Translations under genes and position numbers: made by a program
The notes under the pieces: generated by a model
The model's input: the letters and a program-made list of their open reading frames with translations, nothing else
Database searches by the model: none
What the model was told of the DNA's origin: nothing
In this document: positions 17,733 to 26,187 of the stretch, in pieces
Layout: each line of letters opens with the position of its first letter
Position numbering within the stretch: the stretch's first letter is position 1
NCBI RefSeq assembly: GCF_000009985.1
Contig: NC_007626.1
Span: 124,001 to 188,000 of the forward strand
Length of the DNA: 64,000 nt
Reading direction: 5' to 3'
DNA from: Paramagnetospirillum magneticum AMB-1
GTDB lineage: Bacteria; Pseudomonadota; Alphaproteobacteria; Rhodospirillales; Magnetospirillaceae

Positions 17733-18685
17733 GCAAGGGCTCTCCAATCCTTCTGACCGGCGGCTTCGGCTATCTCGGCGGTCGTATCGCACGGCACTTG
17801 CTGGCCCAGGGCAAAAAGGTGCGCATCACCACAAGGCGTGGCCCGGAGAGCTGGCCCGACTGGGCCAAGGACGCCGAAGTGGTGCGTCTTAAGCCCTCCG
17901 ACGATACCGCCTTGCTGGCGGCCTGCCAGGGCGTGTCGGCCCTGGTCCATCTTTCGGCCATGAACGAAGTGGATTGCACCACCGATCCGGTGGGCGCGCT
18001 GGAGGCCAACGGCGTCGACACGGTGCGGCTGCTGCAGGCGGCGCTGAAGGCCGGTGTCGGGCGCTTCGTCTATTTCTCCACCGCCCGGGTCTATGGCGAG
18101 CCGCTGATCGGGCGGATCGAGGAGAGCATGATCTGCCGCCCGGTCCACCCCTATGGCATCAGCCACAAGGTGGCCGAGGATTACATCCTGGCCGAGCACG
18201 CCAAGGGCCGCATCCAGGCGGCCTGTCTGCGGCTGTCCAATGCCCTGGGCGCGCCGGCCGATCCGCTGATCAACCGCTGGACCCTGGTGGCCAACGATCT
18301 GTGTCGCCAGGCGGCGTCCACCGGCAAGATGGTGCTGAAAAGCAGCGGCGTGGCGCTGCGCGATTTCATCCCCATGGCCGAAGTGGCCCGCGCCGTCCAG
18401 GTTCTGCTGGAGGTCGACGGGCCTAAGTTGGGCGATGGCATCTTCAACCTGGGTGTGGGCCATTCCTCTTCCATCCGCGATCTGGCCGATCTGATCCTGG
18501 CTCGGGCCGAGGCGGTGCTGGGCACCCGTCCGGTGCTGGAGCGCCCCGATCCCAAGCCGGGCGAGGTGGCCGATCCCCTGGACTTCCGGGTGGACAGGCT
18601 GGCGGCGGCGGGCTTTGCCGCGTCCCGAGATCTGGCGCCCGAGATCGATCAAACCCTGATTTTGTGCCGCAAGGCCTTTGGCTGA
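17729..18685 (+). CDS. NAD-dependent epimerase/dehydratase (SDR)
   Basis: The 318-residue protein begins with the Rossmann motif TGGFGYLGGRIA at residues 10-21. It has FSTARVYGEP near the catalytic serine and HPYGISHKVAED with the YxxxK pair. It probably oxidises, reduces or epimerises a nucleotide sugar, most likely the product made with the adjacent cytidylyltransferase. It is shorter than typical 4,6-dehydratases. The start at 17729 overlaps the rfbF stop by four bases; an earlier frame start at 17651 lies deep inside rfbF and is rejected. Confidence 0.8.
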   Translation: MSKGSPILLTGGFGYLGGRIARHLLAQGKKVRITTRRGPESWPDWAKDAEVVRLKPSDDTALLAACQGVSALVHLSAMNEVDCTTDPVGALEANGVDTVRLLQAALKAGVGRFVYFSTARVYGEPLIGRIEESMICRPVHPYGISHKVAEDYILAEHAKGRIQAACLRLSNALGAPADPLINRWTLVANDLCRQAASTGKMVLKSSGVALRDFIPMAEVARAVQVLLEVDGPKLGDGIFNLGVGHSSSIRDLADLILARAEAVLGTRPVLERPDPKPGEVADPLDFRVDRLAAAGFAASRDLAPEIDQTLILCRKAFG

Positions 18686-18698
18686 CGGAGTTTCTTCC

Positions 18699-19727
18699 AT
18701 GCGCGTCCTGGTTACCGGTCATAACGGCTATATCGGCCCCGTGATGTTGCGGGTGCTGCAGGCGGCCGGTCACGATTGCGTCGGTCTCGACACCGACTAC
18801 TTCGTGGGCTGCGAGTTCGAGGCGGCCAGGGCGCCCTGCCCGGAACTCAAGGTCGACATCCGCGACGTGGAGCCGAAGCATCTGGAAGGCTTCGACGCTA
18901 TCGTCCATCTGGCCGCCCTGTCCAACGACCCCATGGGCGACATAAACGACGACTGGACCTACGACATCAACCTGCGGGCCACCATCAAGCTGGCGGAATA
19001 CGCCAAGGCCGCCGGCGTAAAGCGCTTCGTCTACGCCTCGTCGTGCTCCATCTACGGCTCGTCGGGCATCGCCGGCTTTGTCGACGAGACGGCGCCCTTC
19101 GCGCCGCTGACCGCCTATGCCATCAGCAAGGTGAAGTGCGAGGAGGCCCTGGCCGCCCTGGCCGGGCCGGGCTTCTCGCCCACCTATATGCGCAACGCCA
19201 CGGCGTTCGGCGCCAGCCCCCGGCTGCGCGTCGACATCGTCTTGAACAATCTGTGCGCCTGGGCGGTGACCACCGGCAAGATCAACATCATGAGCGACGG
19301 CAGCCCCTGGCGCCCCGTGGTCCACATCGAGGACATCAGCCGCGCCGTCGCCGCCGTGCTGGCCGCCCCCGTCGAAGTGGTGCACGATCAGGGCTTCAAC
19401 GTCGGCCTGAACAGCGAAAACTACCAGGTGCGCGACATCGCCGGCTTCGTCAGGGCGGTGGTGCCCGAGGCCGAGGTCACCTATGCCGGCGGCAACAATC
19501 CCGATCCGCGCTCCTACCGGGTCAGCTTCGACAAATACGCCAAGGCCTTTCCCGACTTTCCCCTGACGTGGACGGTGGCGGCCGGCGCCCGCGAGCTGGT
19601 GGACGCCTACCGCGCCCACGGCCTGACCCTGGACGAGTTCCAGGGACGGCGCTATATCCGCCTCAAGCAGATCAAGCACCTGATCGACACCGGCCTGGTG
19701 GACGACAGCCTGCGCTGGACGAAGTAA
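18699..19727 (+). CDS. NAD-dependent epimerase/dehydratase (SDR)
   Basis: The 342-residue product has the glycine motif TGHNGYIG at 6-13, ASSCSIYG with the catalytic serine, and TAYAISKVKCE with Tyr and Lys of the YxxxK pair. It ends in a stretch including RRYIRLKQIKHL that I cannot place. GACGGAG sits nine bases before the ATG, and the gene follows the previous SDR after 13 bases. Grouped with rfbF and a 3,5-epimerase-like cupin, it probably works in one deoxysugar pathway as a dehydratase, epimerase or reductase. Confidence 0.8.
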   Translation: MRVLVTGHNGYIGPVMLRVLQAAGHDCVGLDTDYFVGCEFEAARAPCPELKVDIRDVEPKHLEGFDAIVHLAALSNDPMGDINDDWTYDINLRATIKLAEYAKAAGVKRFVYASSCSIYGSSGIAGFVDETAPFAPLTAYAISKVKCEEALAALAGPGFSPTYMRNATAFGASPRLRVDIVLNNLCAWAVTTGKINIMSDGSPWRPVVHIEDISRAVAAVLAAPVEVVHDQGFNVGLNSENYQVRDIAGFVRAVVPEAEVTYAGGNNPDPRSYRVSFDKYAKAFPDFPLTWTVAAGARELVDAYRAHGLTLDEFQGRRYIRLKQIKHLIDTGLVDDSLRWTK

Positions 19728-19746
19728 TAACGGCGTGACTCCTGAT

Positions 19747-19858
19747 GGGGCTCCCGCCCCGGCCCCGGTTGGAGGCGATGCCTCCAAACCTCCCTTTGAT
19801 TCATAAATACGAAGAGGGTTTGGGGCATGGCCCCAAATGGGTTCGGGCGATAGCCCGA
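19747..19858. repeat. Cluster of four small inverted repeats (REP/BIME-like)
   Basis: Four hairpins lie within 112 bases: GGGGC/GCCCC at 19747-19760, TTGGAGGC-GAT-GCCTCCAA at 19769-19787, TTTGGGGC-ATG-GCCCCAAA at 19819-19837, and TCGGGC-GATA-GCCCGA at 19843-19858. All stems are perfect with three- or four-base loops. They fill the gap between the SDR and cupin genes. The arrangement looks like a dispersed intergenic repeat that could limit read-through or stabilise mRNA ends. I did not see a second copy in this window. Confidence 0.65.
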
Positions 19859-19887
19859 TACGGTCACCCCAGGACAAGGAAGTGCCC

Positions 19888-20346
19888 ATGTCTTCGAAGA
19901 TTCACGGCCTCAACATCATCCCGCTGCGCAAGATCCCCGACGAGCGCGGCACGATCATGCACATGCTCCGGGCCGACGCGCCCCATTTCGACAAGTTCGG
20001 CGAGGTCTATTTCGCCACCGCCTATCCCGGCGTGATCAAGGCCTGGCACCTGCACACCAAGCAGGCCCAGAACTATTGCTGCATCCAGGGCATGATCAAG
20101 CTGGTCTGCTACGACGACCGCGCCGACAGCCCGACCAAGGGCGTGCTGCAGGAAATCGTCATGGGCGATTTGAACTATGTGCTGGTGCAGATTCCGCCGC
20201 TGCTGATCAACGGCTGGAAGTGCATCGGGACCCAGACGGCACTGCTGGCCAATTGCGCCGACATGCCCCACGACCCCACCGAGATGAAGCGCATCGATCC
20301 CTTCGACCCGGCCATTCCCTATGACTGGGCGTTAAAGCACGGCTGA
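19888..20346 (+). CDS. dTDP-4-dehydrorhamnose 3,5-epimerase-like cupin (RmlC superfamily)
   Basis: The 152-residue protein has the RmlC-type cupin pattern IKAWHLHTKQAQNYCCIQG, with a histidine in the HLH segment, and INGWKCIGTQ further on. At 152 residues it is shorter than classical RmlC (about 180). It likely epimerises or isomerises a 4-keto nucleotide sugar in the rfbF/SDR pathway. No rmlA, rmlB or rmlD companion was recognised, so a dTDP-rhamnose role should not be assumed. AAGGAAG precedes the ATG at 19888. The stop overlaps the next start (TGATG). Confidence 0.75.
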   Translation: MSSKIHGLNIIPLRKIPDERGTIMHMLRADAPHFDKFGEVYFATAYPGVIKAWHLHTKQAQNYCCIQGMIKLVCYDDRADSPTKGVLQEIVMGDLNYVLVQIPPLLINGWKCIGTQTALLANCADMPHDPTEMKRIDPFDPAIPYDWALKHG

Positions 20347-21230
20347 TGACTCCGCGCGTCTCCATCGTCATTCCCACCTATAATCAGGCGGATTTTCTCA
20401 AGGAATGCCTGGATTCAGTGCTGGCCCAGAGCGTGGCCGACTGGGAATGCGTCGTGGTCAACAATTTCTCCGCCGATCACACCCGTGACGTGGTCCTGGC
20501 CTATGGCGATCCGCGCATCCAGCTGATCGACTTTGCCAACCAGGGCGTCATCGCCGCCTCGCGCAATGTCGGTATCCGGGCAGCCAAGGCCGAATGGGTG
20601 GCCTTCCTCGATTCCGATGATCTGTGGGAGCCGGTCAAGCTGGAACTGTGCCTGGCGGCGGCCACCGATCAGGTGGATCTGGTTTCCCACCCCGAGCACT
20701 TCCTGAAGGACGGGGTCACGGGCAACGTCACCGAAGCGGCCCCGGCCGAACGGTGCGGCTTCGAGCGTCTGGTGCTGGACGGCAATTGCCTGTCGCCATC
20801 GGCGGTGCTGGTGCGCCGGACCCTGCTGGAGCGGGTCGGTGGTTTTTGCGAGGACCGTGAGGTCATCACCGCCGAGGACGCGGATCTGTGGCTGCGTCTT
20901 GCCGCCTTGGGGGCGCGCATGACCTGTGTCGACCGGCCCCTGGGCTTTTACCGCCTGCACGGCGAGCAGAACTCCAAGGGCGTGGCCCGGCATATGGAGG
21001 CCTCGCTGACTGTGCTGGAGCGCCATCTTCCCGCCCTGCCCCACCGGGGTGGCTGGCGGGGGCGGCGTGCCCGGGCGCGGATCATCTACGGTGCGGCAAG
21101 GACCGAGCAGAAGCTGGGCCGGGGCCGGGCGGCCCTGTCGCTGCTGGCCCGTTCGGCCCGGCTGTGGCCGTTCCAGCCGCGTCTGCTGCCGGCCTTTCTC
21201 CTGTGCCTCCGGGCTTTGCCCGGGTCGTGA
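20346..21230 (+). CDS. GT2 family glycosyltransferase
   Basis: The 294-residue soluble protein begins SIVIPTYNQADFLKECLDS, has the GT-A donor-binding region VVNNFSADHT and the metal-binding VAFLDSDDLW. A variable acceptor domain with TAEDADLWLRLA follows. The C-terminal 50 residues are basic and may touch the membrane. It probably adds one sugar in assembly of the repeat unit at the cytoplasmic face. The start shares one base with the upstream stop. Donor and acceptor are unknown, although the sugar made by the preceding genes is a natural candidate. Confidence 0.85.
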   Translation: MTPRVSIVIPTYNQADFLKECLDSVLAQSVADWECVVVNNFSADHTRDVVLAYGDPRIQLIDFANQGVIAASRNVGIRAAKAEWVAFLDSDDLWEPVKLELCLAAATDQVDLVSHPEHFLKDGVTGNVTEAAPAERCGFERLVLDGNCLSPSAVLVRRTLLERVGGFCEDREVITAEDADLWLRLAALGARMTCVDRPLGFYRLHGEQNSKGVARHMEASLTVLERHLPALPHRGGWRGRRARARIIYGAARTEQKLGRGRAALSLLARSARLWPFQPRLLPAFLLCLRALPGS

Positions 21231-21254
21231 ACGTGAATTGGTTTTGACCCGCGC

Positions 21255-21284
21255 CCGCGATTGTTCCAGTATCGCGGCGCTTTT
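21255..21284 (+). terminator. Weak intrinsic-terminator-like hairpin
   Basis: CCGCGAT (21255-21261) pairs perfectly with ATCGCGG (21271-21277) across a nine-base loop, and TTTT follows three bases later. It lies between the GT2 stop and the Gfo/Idh gene, so it could reduce transcription into that gene. The short T-run makes it weak. Confidence 0.35.
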
Positions 21285-21311
21285 CAGCCCCCATCGGAGC
21301 CCCGGACCACC

Positions 21312-22325
21312 ATGATCAAAGTCGGCGTTATCGGTTTCGGTTACTGGGGCCCCAATCTCGTCCGTAATTTCGCCACGTCCGACCGCTGCAAGATGGTGGC
21401 CGTGGCCGACCTGGATTCAAAGCGCCTGGCTGCGGCCGAGCGCTCCTATCCCGGCATCCGCACCACCACCAATCCCGCCGATCTGTTCGCGGCGGCCGAT
21501 ATCGACGCGGTCGCCATCTCCACGCCGGTGCAATACCATTTCGATCTGGCCCTGGCGGCGCTGCAGGCCGGCAAGCATGTGCTGGTGGAAAAGCCCATGG
21601 CGGCGTCGGCCGCCGATTGCCGCCGTCTGATCGACGAGGCGGCGAAGCGCAAGCTGACCCTGATGGTCGACCACACCTTCATCTATACCCCCGCCGTGCA
21701 GAAGATGCGCGATCTGGTCCAGACCGGCGAGCTGGGCGAGATTTATTATTACGACTCGGTGCGGGTCAATCTGGGCCTGTTCCAGCACGACGTGAACGTG
21801 CTGTGGGATCTGGCGGTGCACGACCTGTCCATCATCGAATACGTGCTGGGCAAGGTGCCGGTGGCGGTATCGGCCACCGGCATCAGCCATGTGCCGGGCG
21901 CGCCGGAGAACATCGCCTACCTCACCATGTTCTTCGAGGATTCGACCATCGCCCACGTCAACGTCAACTGGCTGGCCCCGGTCAAGGTGCGCCAGACCCT
22001 GATCTCGGGCTCGAAGAAGATGGTGGTCTTCAATGAGCTGGAGCCCTCCGAGAAGATCAAGGTCTATGACAAGGGCATCGTGCTCAACGATGACCAGGAA
22101 CAGATCAATAAGTTGATCGCCGGCTACCGTACCGGCGATATGTGGGCACCGCAGCTGGCGGGAACAGAGGCCCTGGCCGCCGAGGTCAGGCATTTCGCCG
22201 ATTGCATCGAGACCGGCACGGCGCCGCTGACTGATGGCGAGATGGGCTACAACGTGGTCAAGGTGCTGGAGGCCGCGTCCAAGTCGCTGGCCCAGCGCGG
22301 CGCCTCGGTGGCCGTCGAACGCTGA
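21312..22325 (+). CDS. Gfo/Idh/MocA-family sugar oxidoreductase
   Basis: This 337-residue enzyme has an N-terminal NAD-binding fold (GVIGFGYWGPNLVRNF at 5-20) and the conserved EKPMA motif with its lysine. The second domain contains VNVLWDLAVHDLSI, with the conserved histidine. Family members oxidise a ring hydroxyl of a nucleotide sugar, as WbpB/WlbA do at C3 before transamination. The next gene is a sugar aminotransferase 16 bases downstream, so the pair most likely makes a 3-amino sugar. The start is MIKVGV at 21312; the longer frame from 21261 adds atypical residues. Confidence 0.85.
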   Translation: MIKVGVIGFGYWGPNLVRNFATSDRCKMVAVADLDSKRLAAAERSYPGIRTTTNPADLFAAADIDAVAISTPVQYHFDLALAALQAGKHVLVEKPMAASAADCRRLIDEAAKRKLTLMVDHTFIYTPAVQKMRDLVQTGELGEIYYYDSVRVNLGLFQHDVNVLWDLAVHDLSIIEYVLGKVPVAVSATGISHVPGAPENIAYLTMFFEDSTIAHVNVNWLAPVKVRQTLISGSKKMVVFNELEPSEKIKVYDKGIVLNDDQEQINKLIAGYRTGDMWAPQLAGTEALAAEVRHFADCIETGTAPLTDGEMGYNVVKVLEAASKSLAQRGASVAVER

Positions 22326-22341
22326 GTTTGGAGACGTACAA

Positions 22342-23442
22342 ATGATTCCCTTTCTTGACCTCAAGGCCCAGTACCGTCAGATCAAGGACGAGGTCGGCGC
22401 CGCCATCATGAAGGTGGTCGACAGCGGCGCCTATGTGGGCGCCGGTCCCGAGGGCAAGCCCTTCGAGGCGGAATTCGCCGCCTATTGCGGCGTCGCCGAT
22501 GCCGCCGGCGTCAATTCCGGCACCACGGCGCTGCATCTCGCCCTGCTGGCCGCCGGCGTCAAGCCGGGCGACGAGGTGATCACCGTGGGCGCGACCTTCG
22601 TCGCTACCACGGCGGCGGTTCTTTATGCTAACGCCAAGCCGGTCTTCGTCGACGTCGACTCCGCCACCTGGACCATGGACCCGGCCAAGATCGAGGCGGC
22701 CGTCACGCCCAGGACCAAGGCCATCCTGCCGGTTCACCTGCACGGCCTGATGGCCGACATGGACCCCATCATGGCTATTGCTGACAAGCACGGTCTTAAG
22801 GTGGTCGAGGACTGCGCCCAGGCCCATGGTGCCGAATACAAGGGGCGTCGGGCCGGTTCCATCGGCCATGTGGGCTGCTTCAGCTTCTATCCCGGCAAGA
22901 ATCTCGGCGCCTATGGCGAAGGCGGCGCCATCGTCTCCAACGATCCCGAGATCATGAAGACGGTGCGCATGCTGCGCGACTGGGGCCAGGCCAAGAAGTA
23001 CGACCACGTGCTGAAGGGCTTCAACGCCCGCCTGGACGAGATCCAGGCCGCCGTGCTGCGGGTCAAGCTCCGGTATATCGAGGGCTGGACCGAGGGCCGC
23101 CGCGCCGTGGCCGCCCGCTATGAGGCCGGTCTGGGCGGTCTGGGCATCGGAATTCCCAAGCCGCCCGCCCATTGCCGCCACGTCTACCACGTCTACGCTA
23201 TCCGCAGCGCCGACCGTGACGCGCTTCAGGCCAAGCTGCAGGAGGCCGGCGTCGCTACTGGTATCCACTACCCGGTGCCGGTCCATCTCCAGACCGCCTA
23301 TGCCGATCTGGGCTACAAGGCCGGCGACCTGCCGGTGACCGAGCGGATCGCCAGCGAATGGCTGTCGCTGCCCATGTTCGCCGAGCTCGAACCCGGCCAG
23401 GTGGATGCCGTGATTGCGGCGGTGAAGCAGGCTGGCGGCTAG
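22342..23442 (+). CDS. DegT/DnrJ/EryC1-family sugar aminotransferase
   Basis: The 366-residue PLP enzyme starts IPFLDLKAQY, the typical beginning of the family. The PLP lysine is in SFYPGKNLGAYGEGG near residue 190 and VEDCAQAHGA holds the pyridine-binding aspartate. The active-site wording resembles 3-aminotransferases of the FdtB/QdtB/WbpE group. With the Gfo/Idh oxidoreductase just upstream, conversion of a 3-keto nucleotide sugar to a 3-amino sugar is the best reading. It converges with the metallophosphoesterase gene, with 30 bases between the ends and no clear terminator. Confidence 0.88.
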   Translation: MIPFLDLKAQYRQIKDEVGAAIMKVVDSGAYVGAGPEGKPFEAEFAAYCGVADAAGVNSGTTALHLALLAAGVKPGDEVITVGATFVATTAAVLYANAKPVFVDVDSATWTMDPAKIEAAVTPRTKAILPVHLHGLMADMDPIMAIADKHGLKVVEDCAQAHGAEYKGRRAGSIGHVGCFSFYPGKNLGAYGEGGAIVSNDPEIMKTVRMLRDWGQAKKYDHVLKGFNARLDEIQAAVLRVKLRYIEGWTEGRRAVAARYEAGLGGLGIGIPKPPAHCRHVYHVYAIRSADRDALQAKLQEAGVATGIHYPVPVHLQTAYADLGYKAGDLPVTERIASEWLSLPMFAELEPGQVDAVIAAVKQAGG

Positions 23443-23472
23443 GGCTGGCGCTTCAACTCACCATGACGGACT

Positions 23473-24384
23473 CTAGGTGTCGCTCGAGCGTAGGCGGAAG
23501 AGCGTGGCTTCGCCCGGGCAGTTGAAGCGGACAGGGGGAAGTCCGGTTCCCACGCCGCGTGAGGTGTAGCCCCACATGTTTTCCAACCGCCAGAGGCCTG
23601 CGGCCAGATGCTGGTGGGTGTCCAGCGCCGTGAAGACGGCTTTCCCTCCCGGCAGGCAGATTTGGCCGCCGTGGGTGTGTCCGCACAGATAGAGGGCCGC
23701 TCCGGCATGGGCGGCCCGGGTCGCCAGATCCGGGGTGTGGGCGAGGACGATAGTGAAGCCGGTGACCCGAGTGTCAAAGGCCTCGATGGCGGCAGGCGTG
23801 AAGAAGCGGTTGACGTCGTCCAGGCCCAAGACGGTGATTTCCGCGCCGTGGCGATGCAGGGTCAGGCGGTCATTGACCAGGGTTGAAACACCATGGTGGC
23901 GAAATTCCTCCGCCATCTGCCAGCTATCGTGGTTGCCAAGAACGGCGATCGTGCCCTCCGTGGCCCGATAGGCCTGGAGCACCGGTGACAGAATCTCCAG
24001 TGTCTGCGTCGCCGATGGTTGTCCACGGGTCTGGTAGTCCCCCGTGAGTACGGCGAGGTCGACACGGACGCCTTTGAGGCATGCGGCAAGCTCCGCTTCC
24101 AGGCCGGCAACATTTCCCACGTGCAGATCCGAAAGGTGCAGGATCGAGAAGCCGTCAAAGGCCGTCGGCAGTCCCGGGCAAGGAAGGTCCAGATCCAGCA
24201 GCCGCACGCGCCGGGCGTTTTCCCGTCCGCGATTCCATAGGCCGGCAAGACGGAGAGCCAGTGCGGTCAGCCATTCGAAACCGACAAGCAGCGACGTGGG
24301 GCGTGGCCCCAGAATGCTGCTTCGTCCCGGAAGGGCTTCCATCTGCTGGCGTTCGCGGCGCCACTGCTCATGATCCGCAGGCAT
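23473..24384 (-). CDS. Calcineurin-like metallophosphoesterase (YaeI-type)
   Basis: The 303-residue protein carries the dinuclear metal motifs in order: LSDLHVG (Asp86, His88), LTGDYQ (115-116), GNHDSW and GHTHGGQ. The first 60 residues contain one hydrophobic stretch (about 30-48) that may tether it to the membrane, as in UDP-diacylglucosamine hydrolase relatives and YaeI-type enzymes. The substrate is unknown. The start at 24384 has an excellent GGAGGGAAG site; the longer frame to 24933 overlaps the divergent gene and is not used. Nothing ties it specifically to the surrounding sugar genes. Confidence 0.82.
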   Translation of the reverse strand: MPADHEQWRRERQQMEALPGRSSILGPRPTSLLVGFEWLTALALRLAGLWNRGRENARRVRLLDLDLPCPGLPTAFDGFSILHLSDLHVGNVAGLEAELAACLKGVRVDLAVLTGDYQTRGQPSATQTLEILSPVLQAYRATEGTIAVLGNHDSWQMAEEFRHHGVSTLVNDRLTLHRHGAEITVLGLDDVNRFFTPAAIEAFDTRVTGFTIVLAHTPDLATRAAHAGAALYLCGHTHGGQICLPGGKAVFTALDTHQHLAAGLWRLENMWGYTSRGVGTGLPPVRFNCPGEATLFRLRSSDT

Positions 24385-24573
24385 ATTCAAAGCTTCCCTC
24401 CGTGCCCGGGCGTCGGGAAAGCCCCGAGCGGTCGAAAGATAAGTGCACGTGCTGGCGGCACGGCCCCATACTGGGCTATTCTGCTCCGGTTTGACGAAGG
24501 GATTGTTAGACGAGATTGCTCTTGCGGAGATTGACCTGTTGCTGACCCGCTGTGCCAAGTTCCGGTTGGGGGT

Positions 24574-26187
24574 ATGGCTCCTGCCTCCATCATGACCGTC
24601 CGGCTGGTTTCGCCCCGGGATAAGCCGACCCTCAGCGAGGCCGGAGAGGGGTGGGTGGCCATAGGGGGCGACGAGGTTGATCTGGACCCGAGCCGCCGCA
24701 TCGAGACGGCGACCGCCCTGGAAGCCGCGTTTGCCGCCGTCATTCCCGACTTTCTGGCCTTGTGCCGGAACCTGGGCGCCGATCCCTCGGCGGTTCTGGC
24801 TCACACGCCCTCGGCGGCGGCTAATGTCTCCGACCTGGGGCTGATGATGGCCTGGAGCCGTCTGGTGGAGACTTGGGCGGGCGAGGGGCGCAAGACCGTT
24901 CTCGTTTGCGCCGACCCCTGGTTGTACCGGCATCTGGCAGGACTGCCCGGCGTCAACGCCGCCCCACCGCCATCGCTGCCCGGACCGCTTCCCCGTCTGC
25001 GGGGCTTTGCCGCCCGTCTGCGCTATGGCCTGCGGGCCGCCCTGGGCGTGCGGGCGAAGCCCACCACCCCGCAGGGGCGGTCATGGCTGTTGTCTTATGC
25101 CAATCCCCAATCGGGTCCGGACGGCACCGACGCCTATTTCGGCCCGCTGATGCGCGAACGGGCCGATCTTTGCCGGATGCTGCACGTGGATTGCCCGCCG
25201 GAGGAGGCCCGGCGCCTGAACGGGGGCGGCCGAAGCTTCAGTCTCCATCACTGGGGATCGGCGCTTTTTGCTCTGACCGGCTTGCCCTTCGCCCGCTGGA
25301 TTCCGCGCAAGGAGATGCTGGACGGGCCCTGGGGTTGGCTGGTGCGGCGGGCGGCGACGGGCGAGGCCGCCACCGCCCAGGGTGCGGCCATCGCCTGGCA
25401 AATCCATTGCCAGCGGCGCTGGCTGGCGGATGCGCACCCCCTTGCCGTGGCATGGCCCTGGGAAAATCACGGCTGGGAGCGCGATTTCTGCCGCGCCGCC
25501 CGGGGCCTGGGGGTGGCGAGCGCCGGCTATCAGCATTCCTCGGTGGGGCGGTTCGAGCTGAACCATCATGTGGACGCCAATCCCGACGGTCTTGCCAGCC
25601 TGCCCGATCGGGTGCTGTGCACCGGCGCCGTGACCCGCGACGCCCTGACCCGCTGGGGATTGCCCGAATCCCGCAGCCGCGTGGCTGGGGCATTGCGCTA
25701 TGGCTTCGCCCGAGGACCGCGCTGGGATAGGGACGCCCCGCTGTTTGTCGCCTTGCCTGGCGACATGGCCCTGGCGGCCCAGATGGTCGGCGCGGTGTCC
25801 CGCGTGGCGCCTGGCTTGGGGCGCAAGATCCTGATCCGTCCCCATCCCGTCTATGACGTAGCCGTTCCCGAGACCCACCTGGTGACGCGGGCGGCCACCG
25901 GTCTCGGCGGACAGGCGGCGGTGTCGGCGGTAATCTACGCCGCCACCACGGTGGGCCTGGAGGCGGTGCTTTTCGGCCTGCCCACCATCCGCTTCATCGC
26001 CGCCGGTTGCATCGCCCATGATATTCTGCCAAACACCGTGAATGTCCCCGCCGCCGATGAGGCCGGATTGGCTGCCGCCATCGAAAGGGCCGAGCCGCCG
26101 CCCACCGTCGCGCGTGACGATGTCTTTGCCCCTGTGGATCACGATGTGTGGCGCCAAGCGCTACCCCTGCCCAAGGCCGCCTCATGA
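24574..26187 (+). CDS. Putative GT-B-like capsule/surface polysaccharide transferase
   Basis: This 537-residue protein is soluble and has no known N-terminal motif. The second half has the pattern ILIRPHPVYDV followed by an AATTVGLEAVLFGLPTI segment. An RPHP loop and a downstream acidic/GlyLeu segment are shared by capsule polysaccharide transferases and CDP-glycerol glycerophosphotransferase-like GT-B proteins. It opens the operon containing the HisC-like and Gfo/Idh genes, and its stop overlaps the next start (ATGA). The exact donor is unknown, but the activated product of the downstream genes is an obvious candidate. ATG at 24592 is an alternative start. Confidence 0.55.
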   Translation: MAPASIMTVRLVSPRDKPTLSEAGEGWVAIGGDEVDLDPSRRIETATALEAAFAAVIPDFLALCRNLGADPSAVLAHTPSAAANVSDLGLMMAWSRLVETWAGEGRKTVLVCADPWLYRHLAGLPGVNAAPPPSLPGPLPRLRGFAARLRYGLRAALGVRAKPTTPQGRSWLLSYANPQSGPDGTDAYFGPLMRERADLCRMLHVDCPPEEARRLNGGGRSFSLHHWGSALFALTGLPFARWIPRKEMLDGPWGWLVRRAATGEAATAQGAAIAWQIHCQRRWLADAHPLAVAWPWENHGWERDFCRAARGLGVASAGYQHSSVGRFELNHHVDANPDGLASLPDRVLCTGAVTRDALTRWGLPESRSRVAGALRYGFARGPRWDRDAPLFVALPGDMALAAQMVGAVSRVAPGLGRKILIRPHPVYDVAVPETHLVTRAATGLGGQAAVSAVIYAATTVGLEAVLFGLPTIRFIAAGCIAHDILPNTVNVPAADEAGLAAAIERAEPPPTVARDDVFAPVDHDVWRQALPLPKAAS

